Part shown: positions 10,101 to 20,800 of the stretch, in pieces
Layout: each line of letters begins with the position of its first letter
How positions within the stretch are numbered: position 1 is the stretch's first letter
NCBI GenBank assembly: GCA_022559845.1
Contig: CM040117.1
Coordinates: forward strand, 149,734,732-149,798,731
DNA length: 64,000 nt
Reading direction: 5' to 3'
From: Amorphophallus konjac
Taxonomy: Eukaryota; Streptophyta; Magnoliopsida; Alismatales; Araceae
Notes under the pieces: generated by a model
Told to the model about the DNA's origin: nothing
The model's input: only the letters and a program-made list of their open reading frames with translations
Database searches by the model: none
Translations under genes and position numbers: made by a program

Positions 10101-12664
10101 CTCAGTCCAAGTTAACTAGAAAGTCATTTAAATCTAGGACAGAAAATCTATCTTCTAAACCTTATGAGCTGATACACATGGACCTTTTTGGGCCAACCAG
10201 GTTTGTCAGCTTATCAGGGAGGAGGTATGGATTTGTCATGGTAGATGACTTTTCTAGGTACACTTAGGTATTCTTCTTATCACATAAAAGTGATGCATTC
10301 ACAGAATTTCAGGAGTTCTGTCTTAAGAAAAACCAGAAAATTGAAAATATCTTATCTGATCATGGAGGTGAGTTGGAAAACTCACAGTTTGATGAATTCT
10401 GCAGGATAAATGGAATTAATCATAGGTTCTCCTCACCAAGGACACCTGAGCAGAATGGAGTTGTGGAGAGAAGGAACAGAACCCTAGTGGAGATGGGTCG
10501 TACACTCTTGGTTGAAGGTGGTCTACCAAGGACGTTCTGGGCTGAAGTAGTAAATACGACCTGTTATGTAATTAACAGAGCTATGGTAAGACCTTCTACC
10601 CAGAAAACACCCTATGAGATCATAAAGGGTAAGAAACCTTCTATTGCTCATTTCAAGGTTTTTGGGTGTAAATACTTTATACATATAAATGATAAAAGAG
10701 ACCTTGATAAATTTGAACCTAAAGGTGAACCAAGAAATTTTCTTGGTTATTCTGAAAACACCCGAGCATATAGAGTGTATAATCTGAATTCCAAAACTGT
10801 TAAAGAATCTCCACATATAGTTTTTGATGAATCCTTATTAAAGACTAATATTGGTCAATGCAGGAATGAAGACAGTGGTGATATTATGAAAGAAGGAAAT
10901 TCTACAGACCAATCTGAAAATGAGGAAGGAAATGAAGAGCCTAATGAAGAAGAGTCTACAGTTCAGGGTGAGGTAAATCAAAATCATGACAATCCAATTG
11001 TTAACATTAGATATCTTAAAGATCATCCTGTAGATAATGTGATTGGAAATCTGCATGACCCCCCTAGGACCAGAGGCCACTTAAGGATTCAAAATGAATT
11101 GAATGCATATGCGTTTGTTTCAAATGTAGAACCCAAGTCCATTGACTGTGCTCTTAAGGATGTGCATTGGATTAATGCCATGCATGAAGAGCTCAATCAA
11201 TTTGACAGAAATAAGGTGTGGCACTTGGTTCCACCTCCTGATCATGAAACAGTCATAGGGACTAAATGGGTATTCAGAAATAAAACTGATGAATCAGGGA
11301 ATGCCATTAAAAATAAGGCCAGACTTGTAGCTCAGGGATATAACCAGGAATTTTTAATTGACTTTGAAGAGTCTTTTGCCCCTGTAGCTAGGTTAGAAGC
11401 TATCAGAATCTTATTGACTTATGCATGTTCCCTAGGAATAAATCTTCAGCAGATGGATGTAAAATCTACTTTTCTGAATGGGGAAATCAGTGAGGATGTC
11501 AATGTGAGGCAGCCTCCTGGATTTGAATGCTTAGACTTCCCCAATCATGTGTATAAACTTCGAAAAGCTCTCTATGGTCTTAAGCAAGCTCCTAGAGCTT
11601 GGTATGACAGGTTGAGCAAATTCCTCACTGATAAGAACTTCACAAGAGGTGTAGTTGATCAAACATTGTTCACCAAGGTGAGTCATTCAGATATTCTTAT
11701 CATTCAAATTTATGTGGATGGCATTGTGTTTGGGTCAACTAACCCCAAATTATGTGAGGAATTCTCTCAAATTATGACTAATGAGTTTGAAATGAGCTCA
11801 ATGGGTGAGCTCAAACTATTTCTTGGACTGCAGGTTACACAATCAAAAGATGAAACTTTCATCTCTCAGTCCAAATACATAAGGGATTTATTGAAGAAGT
11901 ACAAGATGGATAACCTCAATGAAATAGCTACTCCAATGGGTACCTCAACCAGTTTAGATGAAGATCCTCAAGGTAAACCAGTGGACCAAAGGCTATATAG
12001 AGGTATGATAGGATCCCTTCTATATCTTACAGCATCTAGGCCTGATATTCAATTTGCAGTGTGTTTATGCTCTATATTTCAGGCTAGTCCTAAAGAATCA
12101 CATCTTAAATCTGTGAAAATGATTTTTAGGTATTTACTAGGCACCCAAGAGCTAGGTCTTTGGTATCCTGCCAAGTGTGAGTTAGAACTTCAAGCCTACA
12201 CTGATACAGATTATGCTGGGTGTCGAGTAGAGAGAAAAAGCACTAGTGGAAATTGTCAATTCCTAGGTGGTTGTCTAGTATCTTGGGCATCTAAGAAGCA
12301 ACACACTATAGCTTTGTCTACAGCTGAAGCTGAATATGTTACAGCTGGTAATTATGCTGCCCAAGTACTATGGATCAAGCACCAACTGGATGATTATCAG
12401 ATAAAATTAGGATGTATTCCAATGTTATGTGATAATACTAGTGCTATATGCCTTGCTAAAAATCCTGTTCATCATTCTAGGACTAAACATATAGAGATAA
12501 AACACCATTTTCTTAGAGATGTTGTAAATAAAAATGAAATTGAAATGAACTTCATTGAAACAGAAAAATAACTTGCTGATATCTTTACTAAGCCACTGGG
12601 GAATGAAAGGTTTAAATTTCTTAGAAGAGAACTTGGCTTGTGTAAATTTCAGCATGATAAATAA
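7124..12664 (+). pseudogene. Sire1 gag-pol polyprotein, nonsense-ridden
   Basis: One frame runs from ATG 7124 to TAA 12664 without any frameshift. Gag (to about 9540) has an N-terminal copia-type domain, a CCHC knuckle (CYQCRKAGHLKADC) at about 8014, an acidic serine run and a coiled coil (about 8300-8680). Protease shows YLDSGCSRHMTG at about 9590. Integrase (about 9980-10560) shows HRRLGH, CDAC, SDHGGE and PEQNG. Reverse transcriptase follows (about 11190-11850), then RNase H (YTDTDYAG at about 12200, LSTAEAEY). In-frame stops are at 7202, 8786, 9077, 9545, 9724, 9980, 10265 and 12569. Most look like TGG, CAA, CAG or CGA changed by one transition. The RT active-site motif reads YVDG instead of YVDD at 11711-11722, so the enzyme would be dead even without the stops. 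The closing LADIFTKPLGNERF segment follows the last stop. Confidence 0.9.
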
Positions 12665-14116
12665 ACTCTCTGGATTGCTTGAAGAAACTTTGTGAATGTT
12701 GATTGTTGCACTAGACTCATTATCATGCATAACATTCATATTTTTATTTGGGCATCACACTCATGATCATCATTGCATATCATCTAGTCATGACTGTGTC
12801 TAAGGTCTCTCTCTCATCTAAAGTCACATGCATATAGACAGGGGAAGTATTGTTAGAAATTCAGAATGGTCATCAAATTTATTGAAATTCAATTCCTTGA
12901 CCCTGAATGAGTTGAATCTGACATATGGCAATCTGTTAGTAAGTTCTGATTCCTAAGCAATAGAAAACAGACTTCTTCACTTATAAGAACTTTAATTGCT
13001 TAAAGACTGACTAAATGGTTTAAATTTTATAAACTTTAAAGTTTAAAGATTGCAATCAGTAAATAAGAAAGTTGAAAATTGATAAAGCTCTCAACCCTTA
13101 TTTTATTTCATGTCAGACAAAGCCAATTATATCTGAAATCTAAAAACTCATCTAAAATCCTGTTAGAGAAGGCTAAGTTTCTGTATTGTCCTTAAACAAG
13201 TCATTCTGAAATAATTAAAGGACAGCTAAGAAAAATATTGGCAAACACTGAAAATTAATTGAAAAACATAATTGGCAGAGCAATGACTGGTAAATTACTG
13301 AGAAACTAAGTGATCCATCAAAGAAATGGACTATACTTAAGTCATGAAGTGTATCAGTTATCTCTGTATAAATGATCAAAATAATGGGGTGGTTTCACTG
13401 AGTACCTGGGGGTAACTGGCGTCTGATAAACGTGTATCCTCACACAAAAAGGTGTAAATCAGTTTTATTAAGTTTGATCATAGGCAGAATGGTCCATAAT
13501 GTTGAGTATCTAGGGGTATTGGCGTCTGATAAACGTATACCCTTACGTAAAAAGACAAATGGTACCTGAATGCCCTTAATGAAATATAATAAAAAATGCT
13601 GTTCCTTCAAAAGAACTTTCAAGGATGTTAATTTGTTTAATTTCAATACATGACCTGGTATCTCTTAACAACTTTTAATGAGTCTACGAAAGTAAGATAT
13701 TCTGAAACTGAGTCTCCCATGCAAATGTGATTTTGTTTTATTGTTTTATCATGCACAGAAAACTTATCCAATGATTGTAGTGCATGAACTTAAAATTTAT
13801 AACCTTTAAACCAGAACTCTATCTGAAAGCTATTTTTCAATTCATATGACTGAAGACTCTGTGCTTTAGAATGCTTAATCCTGAACTACTTGTTCAGAAT
13901 GCCAGTCAGATGATCTATCTTGATTCTTTCCCTTGTAATATCTTTCCCTCCTCTTTGTTGATGGCAAAGGGGAAGAATATTGTCTGTTTGTTGAATTCCA
14001 GGGGAAGTGTATACATTATTTTGGCAAAGAGGGAGATTGTTAGAACTTGCATTCTCATAGCATGCATTAGGAGTCAGTGTAACTCATAGTATTGCCATCA
14101 TCAGAAAGGGGGAGAT
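12665..14116 (+). other. Sire1 3' non-coding tract with multiple polypurine tracts
   Basis: No reading frame is convincing here. Purine tracts resembling the primer for plus-strand DNA occur near 12839, 13966, 14000, 14025 and 14105, and the last abuts the 3' LTR. Repeated tracts of this kind are reported for Sireviruses. The tract also holds two hairpins (13409-13542). It is clearly homologous to the matching part of Sire3 (27744-29147 and 35274-35500, reverse), for example around the ATCAGTTATCTCTGTATAAA block at about 13355. I saw no envelope-like gene. Confidence 0.75.
13409..13542 (+). other. Two conserved hairpins in Sire1 3' tract
   Basis: Hairpin 2 (13514-13542) pairs GGGTAT with ATACCC and CGT with ACG around the loop CTGATAA. 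Hairpin 1 (13409-13439) has the same layout with GGGTA against TATCC, including one G-T pair. The pair sits in a duplicated unit of about 105 bp starting GAGTAYCT. Sire3 has both, with changed but still pairing stems. Confidence 0.7.
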
Positions 14117-16785
14117 TGTTGTGCCCCTGTAGTTTTGATGATAGCAATCAGTATGAGTCACAAGTCTATTCAGTTTAATCATCCATGCATTCTTAAGTCT
14201 AGAAATTGTTGTGCAGCAGACACATTAAGTCCATACATCACATGACTCGCAGGCTAGCAAGCCCATACACTGCATGGCTCGCAGGCTAGCAAGTATGTAC
14301 ATCACAATCGTCGCAGGCACAGCAAGTCCATACACTACATGACTCACAGGGTAGCAAGTCTATACATTGCATGCATTGCTGCATTGCTTGCATTGCTTGC
14401 ACTTGTGAAGTTTATACATCGTGCAGTCTGCACACTGTGGCTAGCAAAGCCTGTACAACAGTGTGTTAGCAAGTCTATACATCACCATTGCTCGCATGCA
14501 GAGTCTAGACAGTCTTAACCAAGTGTGTACACTGCCATATTGCAGCATGCATTCACTGTTAAAGTATATACAGACTTCAGCGTCTCTCTTTGTGTCTCAC
14601 TGTTAAAGTCTATACATTCTTGCATACTTTTAAAGTCTATACATTGGCAAGTCTGTACATCGGATTATTCATGCATCACTCTATTTGGCAAGTCTGTACA
14701 TCGGACTGTTCATGCATTCATCTCAAGTCTATACATCCGATTGTGCATTGTCCATGAGTAAGTCTATATAGCCTTTACATTGCACCAAGTCTATACATTG
14801 CACTGTAGCTTGCACGAAGCAAAGTCTGTACATTGAGCGTCTCATGTTGCGTCTCATGCAAAGTCTATACATCGTGCTTTGCTCAAGTCTGTACAGCCCT
14901 TCCTTTTGCAAGTCAATACATTGTACTGCATCATGCTCGCATAAAGTCTATACACTGCATCTTAGCATGATTGCACAGCACTCAAAGTCTGTACACTGGC
15001 TGCAGCAGGCTCGCACACACTAAGTCCATACATTGCACAAAGTCTGAACATCGGTATCTTTACCTACATCTAAGTCTATACATTCCCATAGGCATTGTGC
15101 ATGGTTCAACTCAGAGTCTGTATATCGTTATGCTGCCTTGTGCCGTAGTAAGTCTATACATCCTCTATGCTCGAGATTTGACGCCCACCAGAAGTGGCAT
15201 CACTTTTGAAACCAATGCCTAACTGTAAGGCGTCTTTTTGTTGAGCATCGCTTCATCAACTCTATACATTGTCTGCTTGCATAACATTGAGTCTGTACAT
15301 CACTTGAACACTCATTGCACTCATAACTCTATACGCTGCATTCATGCACTGCACGAAGTCTGCACATTGTGTTGCTTTGTTCACACTTTATTTTGCTAAG
15401 TCTACACATTGATGCACGTTTACTTCTGCATATTTGATGTCTGTATAGGGCTTAAGCTCTGCATATACAGAGTCTATACATTGCACAGCATTGTATTCAC
15501 AAAGTCTGAACATGGCATAAGCCCTGCATGCGTAGAGTCTGTACAGGCCATAGCACTATATTCACATAGTCTGTACAACGCATAGCCTCACATTCATAGA
15601 GTCTGAACACTGCATTGCTTCGCATTCACTAAGTCTATACTGCTTCAGCTCTGCTTCATGAAGTCTATACATTGCTTCAGCTTTGTCTTCACATAGTCTG
15701 TACAATGCAATTGTCCTGCTTCATGAAGTCTATACATTGCTTCAGCTCTGTCTATGTATAGTCTGTACATCAGTTAACCCTTAAACTGATAATTCCTTTC
15801 GAATGTCTGACAGGGACTATCTGCAGAGACTGATGACTGGGCTCGTGATCCAAGGAAGGACGAGGTGCCCAGATTATGACACGTGGAAGCATCCCAGCCA
15901 AGATGCTACCATGTGGTCAAAATTCCTCGGATCTGGCGAATTCTCTGGGCGGGAAATGTGGAAGCCACACGCCCTATCCAATCTGCTGCTGCTATAAAAG
16001 GAAGCCTTCTTCCTCTGAAGAAGACTGATTGAAGCAGAAGAATAGAAGCAGCCAGAGCTAAAAGAAAAGAACAGAGAGTGAGCGCCTACACGATCCAAAG
16101 AGAGAAGAAGAAAAAGAGAGAAGAAGATTCAGAGAGAAGAAGAGAGAGAGAAGAGAAGATTGAGAGAGTTGAGTTGAGAGAGCTTTCGAGAGGTCTTGTA
16201 AATCAGACTCTTGGTTCAGATACCAGAGCTGATTCTGCTCATACTTAAGCTACATTCGTCTTGTTTTTACATTTCGTTTGTTTATGTCTTTCTTGCTTTC
16301 GATACACTTTTGTTATCAAGCTGTGAGGCAGCAATTGCAGTGGAGGTTTCCACTGGATAGGTGAAGCTGTAATCCTCAGCGGGTGAGACTTGGTCTCGGA
16401 CGGCTAAGCTGTATTGCCTAGCGGTTGCAGAGGATCTGTTCCTCTGGTCGGCAAGCTGTTAAGCCCAGCGAAGCTGTGTATCAGCAGTTGTTGGCAAGCT
16501 GTGAAGCCCAGCTGTTCAAGCTGTTAGTCAGCAGGATCCACATTCCAGTTGGAGTGTGGGGTGGACGTAGATCTCTGGATTGATATCGAACCACCTTAAA
16601 GATCGGTGTCTACTGTGTGATTGCCTGTGGTTGTGTGATTTCAATGTGTTCCTTCTACTGCTATACAGTTGCTTGTTTTAATTCCGCATTAGAGTCAACT
16701 GTGTCCTAAAATTAGACATTAGATCTATTCACCCCCCTATAGATCCACTCTCCGTGGTAATAGATTGCGTCCATCTAACATAACA
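14117..16785 (+). repeat. Sire1 3' LTR
   Basis: It is 2,669 bp long, starts after AAAGGGGGAGAT and ends ATAACA before the TATAC duplication. It matches the 5' LTR throughout, including the motif array (14163-15775), the TATA box (15993-16000) and the GA-rich leader. Small length differences occur near 14370 and 16145. Confidence 0.92.
14163..15775 (+). repeat. Array of AAGTCTATACAT motifs, 3' LTR
   Basis: This is the counterpart of the 5' LTR array, with the same order and spacing of copies and scattered point differences. Confidence 0.85.
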
Positions 16786-17448
16786 TATACATCTTGTTTC
16801 TCATAAATATATGCGCCACCGTGAGAGGACCGATTATACTGAAAATAGGCCGAGTTAAAGAGAGAAATAACTTTAAAACTAGAGAGAAGTAGAAGACGTG
16901 ACAGAAGAGAAAGTTGAAGATCGGAGAGTTAGAGAGAAGTTTTGTGAAGAGTGCATAGACAGAAAATGAGAGGAAGAATGTGATAAATATAAAATACTAG
17001 GATCTATAGGCGCGGATGAACAGTGACTGGGCAGAAAATAGAACTGTGGAAAATTAATTATAACTTAAAAAAAATATGAATTTGAGGAAGTGGTAGAGGA
17101 AGAAAATCTAGATCTACAAGAGAGGAAGAACGTTTATGAAGAACTTAGAGAGAAAAGAGGATTGGAAGGGCATGAAAATGCGGGAACAAAAGAAGGTATC
17201 AACTCAGATGAACAGTAATGTGCCAAGACAGTAAGTAGAAAAACATGCAATAACTTGAAATTAGAGAGGATTTAGAGGAAGAGGTAGAAGAAGGAAATAT
17301 AGAGCACTTAAGGATGAACAAGTTTGCAGAAGACATGAAATTGAAATGAAGATCCGAAAAGTATGTAAAGGGCTAAGAAAGATTAAAATCTCAAGAACTT
17401 ACATTAATAACAACATAAACATACAAACCCAAAACCCCTCTCAATTGC

Positions 17449-17812
17449 ATGTTTAGCAAGTAGATATAATGTATATACAACATGTTTCTCATGTTTAGCA
17501 AATAAATATAATGTATTTACAGCATGGTTTTCATAAAATATATAGCATGTTTAGTAAATAGATATAACGTATATACAGCATGTTTCTCATAAAATATATA
17601 GCATGTTTAGCAAATAGATATAACGTATATACAACATGTTTCTCATGTTTAGCAAATAGATATAATGTATATACGGCATGTTTCTCATAAAATATATAGC
17701 ATGTTTAGTAAATAGATATAACGTATATACAACATGTTTCTCATAAAATATATAGCATGTTTAGCAAATAGATATAACGTATATGTTTAGCAAATAGATA
17801 TAACGTATTTTA
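17449..17812 (+). repeat. AT-rich tandem repeat in LTR2
   Basis: About eight units contain TTTAGCAAATAGATATAACG with or without an added CTCATAAAATATATAG block, giving two unit lengths. The copia target site carries the related words CATGTTTATATAC and ATCTTGTTTCTCAT, so the repeat once extended across it. Confidence 0.8.
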
Positions 17813-17820
17813 CAGAAACT

Positions 17821-17833
17821 AAACAATTCAGCC
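17821..17833. repeat. LINE1 target-site duplication, left
   Basis: AAACAATTCAGCC occurs here and again at 21575-21587 right after the poly(A). The exact left limit is uncertain by a few A residues. Confidence 0.85.
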
Positions 17834-20800
17834 AGGAAGATTTATCTTAATATGTGTCCCAGAAAGCAAATGCCAGGAAGATTTATCTTTCAACAGATGT
17901 GGACAACTCACTCTGATTTCAGGAAATTTATTGAGGATAAATGGAGCCAACTGGAGACATTGAAGCACCCTTTCTATTCTTTACAGAACAAGCTTATGAA
18001 TCTTAAAAAAGCTTTGAAAACATGGAACAAGGAGGTCTTTGGTGATATCCACTTAGCTATTAAGATGGCTGAATATCAGTTACTAAGATATCAAGATGCC
18101 TTTGACAATCATCCCTCTACTAAAAATAGGATGAATTTATCCAAAGCTAATGCTGAGTTGAAACAAGCTTTACATAGAGAGGAAATTTTCTGGTTCCAAA
18201 AATCCAGGATCCAATGGTTACAACATGGGGACCGGAATACCAGATTTTTTCATAATTACACAAATGTCAGAAGACAAAAAGCCTTTATTCATAAACTTCA
18301 GATCAATGGAGATTGGGTGGATGATCAAGCTGTTTTATTGGATGGGGCTGTGGATCATTTTAAGTCTCTATTCTCTTCGGAGGAACATTATAGAAATGAG
18401 GACCTTCTGGACTGCATTCCCAAATTGGTAACAGAAGAGCAGAATAACATATTATGCTCCATCCCTTCAGATGAGGAAATCAAGAGCATTGTCTTCTCAG
18501 CATCTAGCAATAGCTCTCCGGGACCTGATGGGTTTTCTGGATCCTTCTTTTCTTCTTGCTGGGATATTGTGGGCAATGATGTGGTTGCTGCAGTTCAAAG
18601 TTTCTATCAGGGATGGGGCCTGCCCAAGGGTGTTACCTCTTCCATCCTCTGCTTGATTCCTAAAGTGCAGAATCCCTCATCTTTCGCTGACTTTAGGCCC
18701 ATTAGTCTCTGCAATTTTATATACAAGGTGGTTTCCAAAGTCATAAGCAACCGGATGAGAAGTATTTTACCTGTGATTATATCTGAAAATCAGAGTGGTT
18801 TCGTTCAAGGTAGAAGTATTACTGAAAACTTTTTGCTGGCTAAGGAGCTTTTTATGGAACTGGATAGACCGATAAGGGGCCACAACATTCTTGTTAAGCT
18901 TGATATGGCTAAAGCTTATGATCGAATAGAGTGGGACTTCATTCTTCAAGTGTTGGAAAAATTTGGCTTCTCCCATAGATTTAATTCTCTCATTGCCCAA
19001 CTTTTGATGAATTGTTGGTTTTCCATAGCACTAAATGGTCATATACATGGGTATTTCAAGTCCTCTAGGGGGGTGAGACAAGGTGACCCCCTTGCTCCTG
19101 CACTCTTTATTATTGCGGAGGAGGTTTTGAGTAGGGGACTACTTCAACTTTTTTCCTCTGGCAAATGCCAATACTTCCATGCCTCCCGAAATACCATTCC
19201 TGTCTCTCATATTCTATTTGCGGATGATACAATTATTTTTATGAATGGGGGCATCACTTCAGTCAAAACTTTACTTGATTTTCTCAAGAAGTATGAGAAT
19301 TGTTCAGGGCAGAGAATAAATTCCAGCAAGAGCTCCTTTTGTACTTCCAAGCATATGCATCATCAGGCTATCGAGAGAATTCACAACCTTACTGGATTTC
19401 TTCATAAATCTGATAGTATGGTTTATTTAGGCATTCCTCTTTTTAAAGGCAGAAGCAAAGTTCCCCATTTCAAGTTTCTTTTGGATAAAATTAATGCCAA
19501 ACTGATGGGATGGCAAAGTAAATTTTTATCACATGCAGGGAGACTTTCTTTGATAAAATCTGTACTTTCTGCCATTCCAATTTATACTGTCAGCTCCACA
19601 TCTATCCCATACAGTATCAGTAAGCAAGTTGGATGCATTTGCGCCAATTTTTTCTGGCAAGGATTAGATCCTATTCACAGAAGACATTGGGTGAAATGGG
19701 ATATTATTTGCTGTCCACAAGCCATTGGGGGCCTTGGAGTTCGAAATATTCGGGACATACAAATGTGTTCTTTTGTTAAACAGCTATGGTCTGCTCTTCA
19801 TGTTAATTCCCTATGGGCCAATTATATCAGAAAGAAGTACATTAGGGAGCAGCATATTTCAGAATGCAAAGTCCCATTTCCTGCTGGCATCAAATACAGG
19901 GATTTCAACAAAGCTAAGTCCATCCTAATGGCTGGAAAGAAGATGATTGTTTTCAATGGGAAGTCCACTAATTTCCTCAGGGATAATTGGTTTAAAGGAA
20001 AGCCTTTTTCTGATTCTCTTAGCGACAACATGGATTGTCAGGTGAATTGCTCTGTTCAGGAAGCCTTGGCCAATCACCTCCATCCTGCTTGGAACTACAT
20101 AACAAATGGTGAACTGAAAACTGACATTCAGGAATTTGGTGCTCAAGATGGGGAGGACATTCCCATATGGTCTTTCTCTTACTCAGGTAGTTTTGATTTC
20201 AAATCTACATACAGATACCTCAAGGAGCAGCAATCGGACCTTTATAAGGTTAAACTATGGAACTCTAAATTTCCTCCTAGAGCAGCTCTATTCTATTGGA
20301 AAATGTTGAACCATGCTATCCCTGTGGATAGCAGAATTCAACAAAAAGGCATACAACTTGCATCTTGTTGTAGCTGCTGTTTGAATTCACATCAGATTGA
20401 AGAGTGGGACCATCTATTCATCTATAGTGAGCTTGCGAGCTTTTTATGGAACAAATTTAGCCCCCTTCTGGAAGAATCTCATCTGTTGATTGCATCCATT
20501 AGGACACGGCTTTTATTGATTTTAAAGGACTCAGTAATTTCCACTCCTCAAGGTTTTATGAATCTTCTGGTGTCTATGACAATTGTGTGGGAAATATGGA
20601 AACAGCGATGCTTAAATCGAATGGAAGGCTGCCAGGTTAATATCCTGCGATGGGGCAGAATGATCAAAGATAAGATTGGTCATACTTTCAATCAACATCT
20701 TTGTTTCATGGAATGCAACTCTCCATTTATTCAGACACTCAGGCAATGGGGGTTCTCTTTTCAGACCAAAGCTCCCCAAATTACAATAGTTAGATGGATG

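Larger units (their letters stand above)
4385..16785 (+). mobile_element. Sire1, Sirevirus-like Ty1/copia retrotransposon
   Basis: This is a complete 12.4-kb element flanked by TATAC at 4380-4384 and 16786-16790. The LTRs (4385-7065 and 14117-16785) start TGTTGTGCCCC and end ATAACA, and by eye differ at only a few percent of sites. The order gag, protease, integrase, reverse transcriptase, RNase H is that of Ty1/copia. The large LTRs, the long gag with coiled coil, the TGGTATCAGAGCC primer site, the 1.45-kb non-coding tract after pol and several polypurine tracts before the 3' LTR fit Sireviruses. All coding capacity is blocked by nonsense codons. Confidence 0.9.
16791..17833 (+). repeat. LTR2, middle part, with AT-rich tandem repeat
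   Basis: It continues LTR2 after the copia insertion. From 16850 to 17440 it is GA-rich, with the words GATGAACAGT recurring near 17025 and 17210. From about 17449 to 17812 it is a tandem repeat of units 43-57 bp long built on CATGTTTAGCAAATAGATAT, about eight copies. No gene is seen. The last 13 bases are the LINE1 target duplication. Confidence 0.7.

Noticed and set aside
13871..14089. Possible envelope-like or accessory gene between pol and 3' LTR of Sire1
   Set aside because: The frame is only 72 codons, includes polypurine tracts and shows no membrane or fusion features; no env-like gene is visible.
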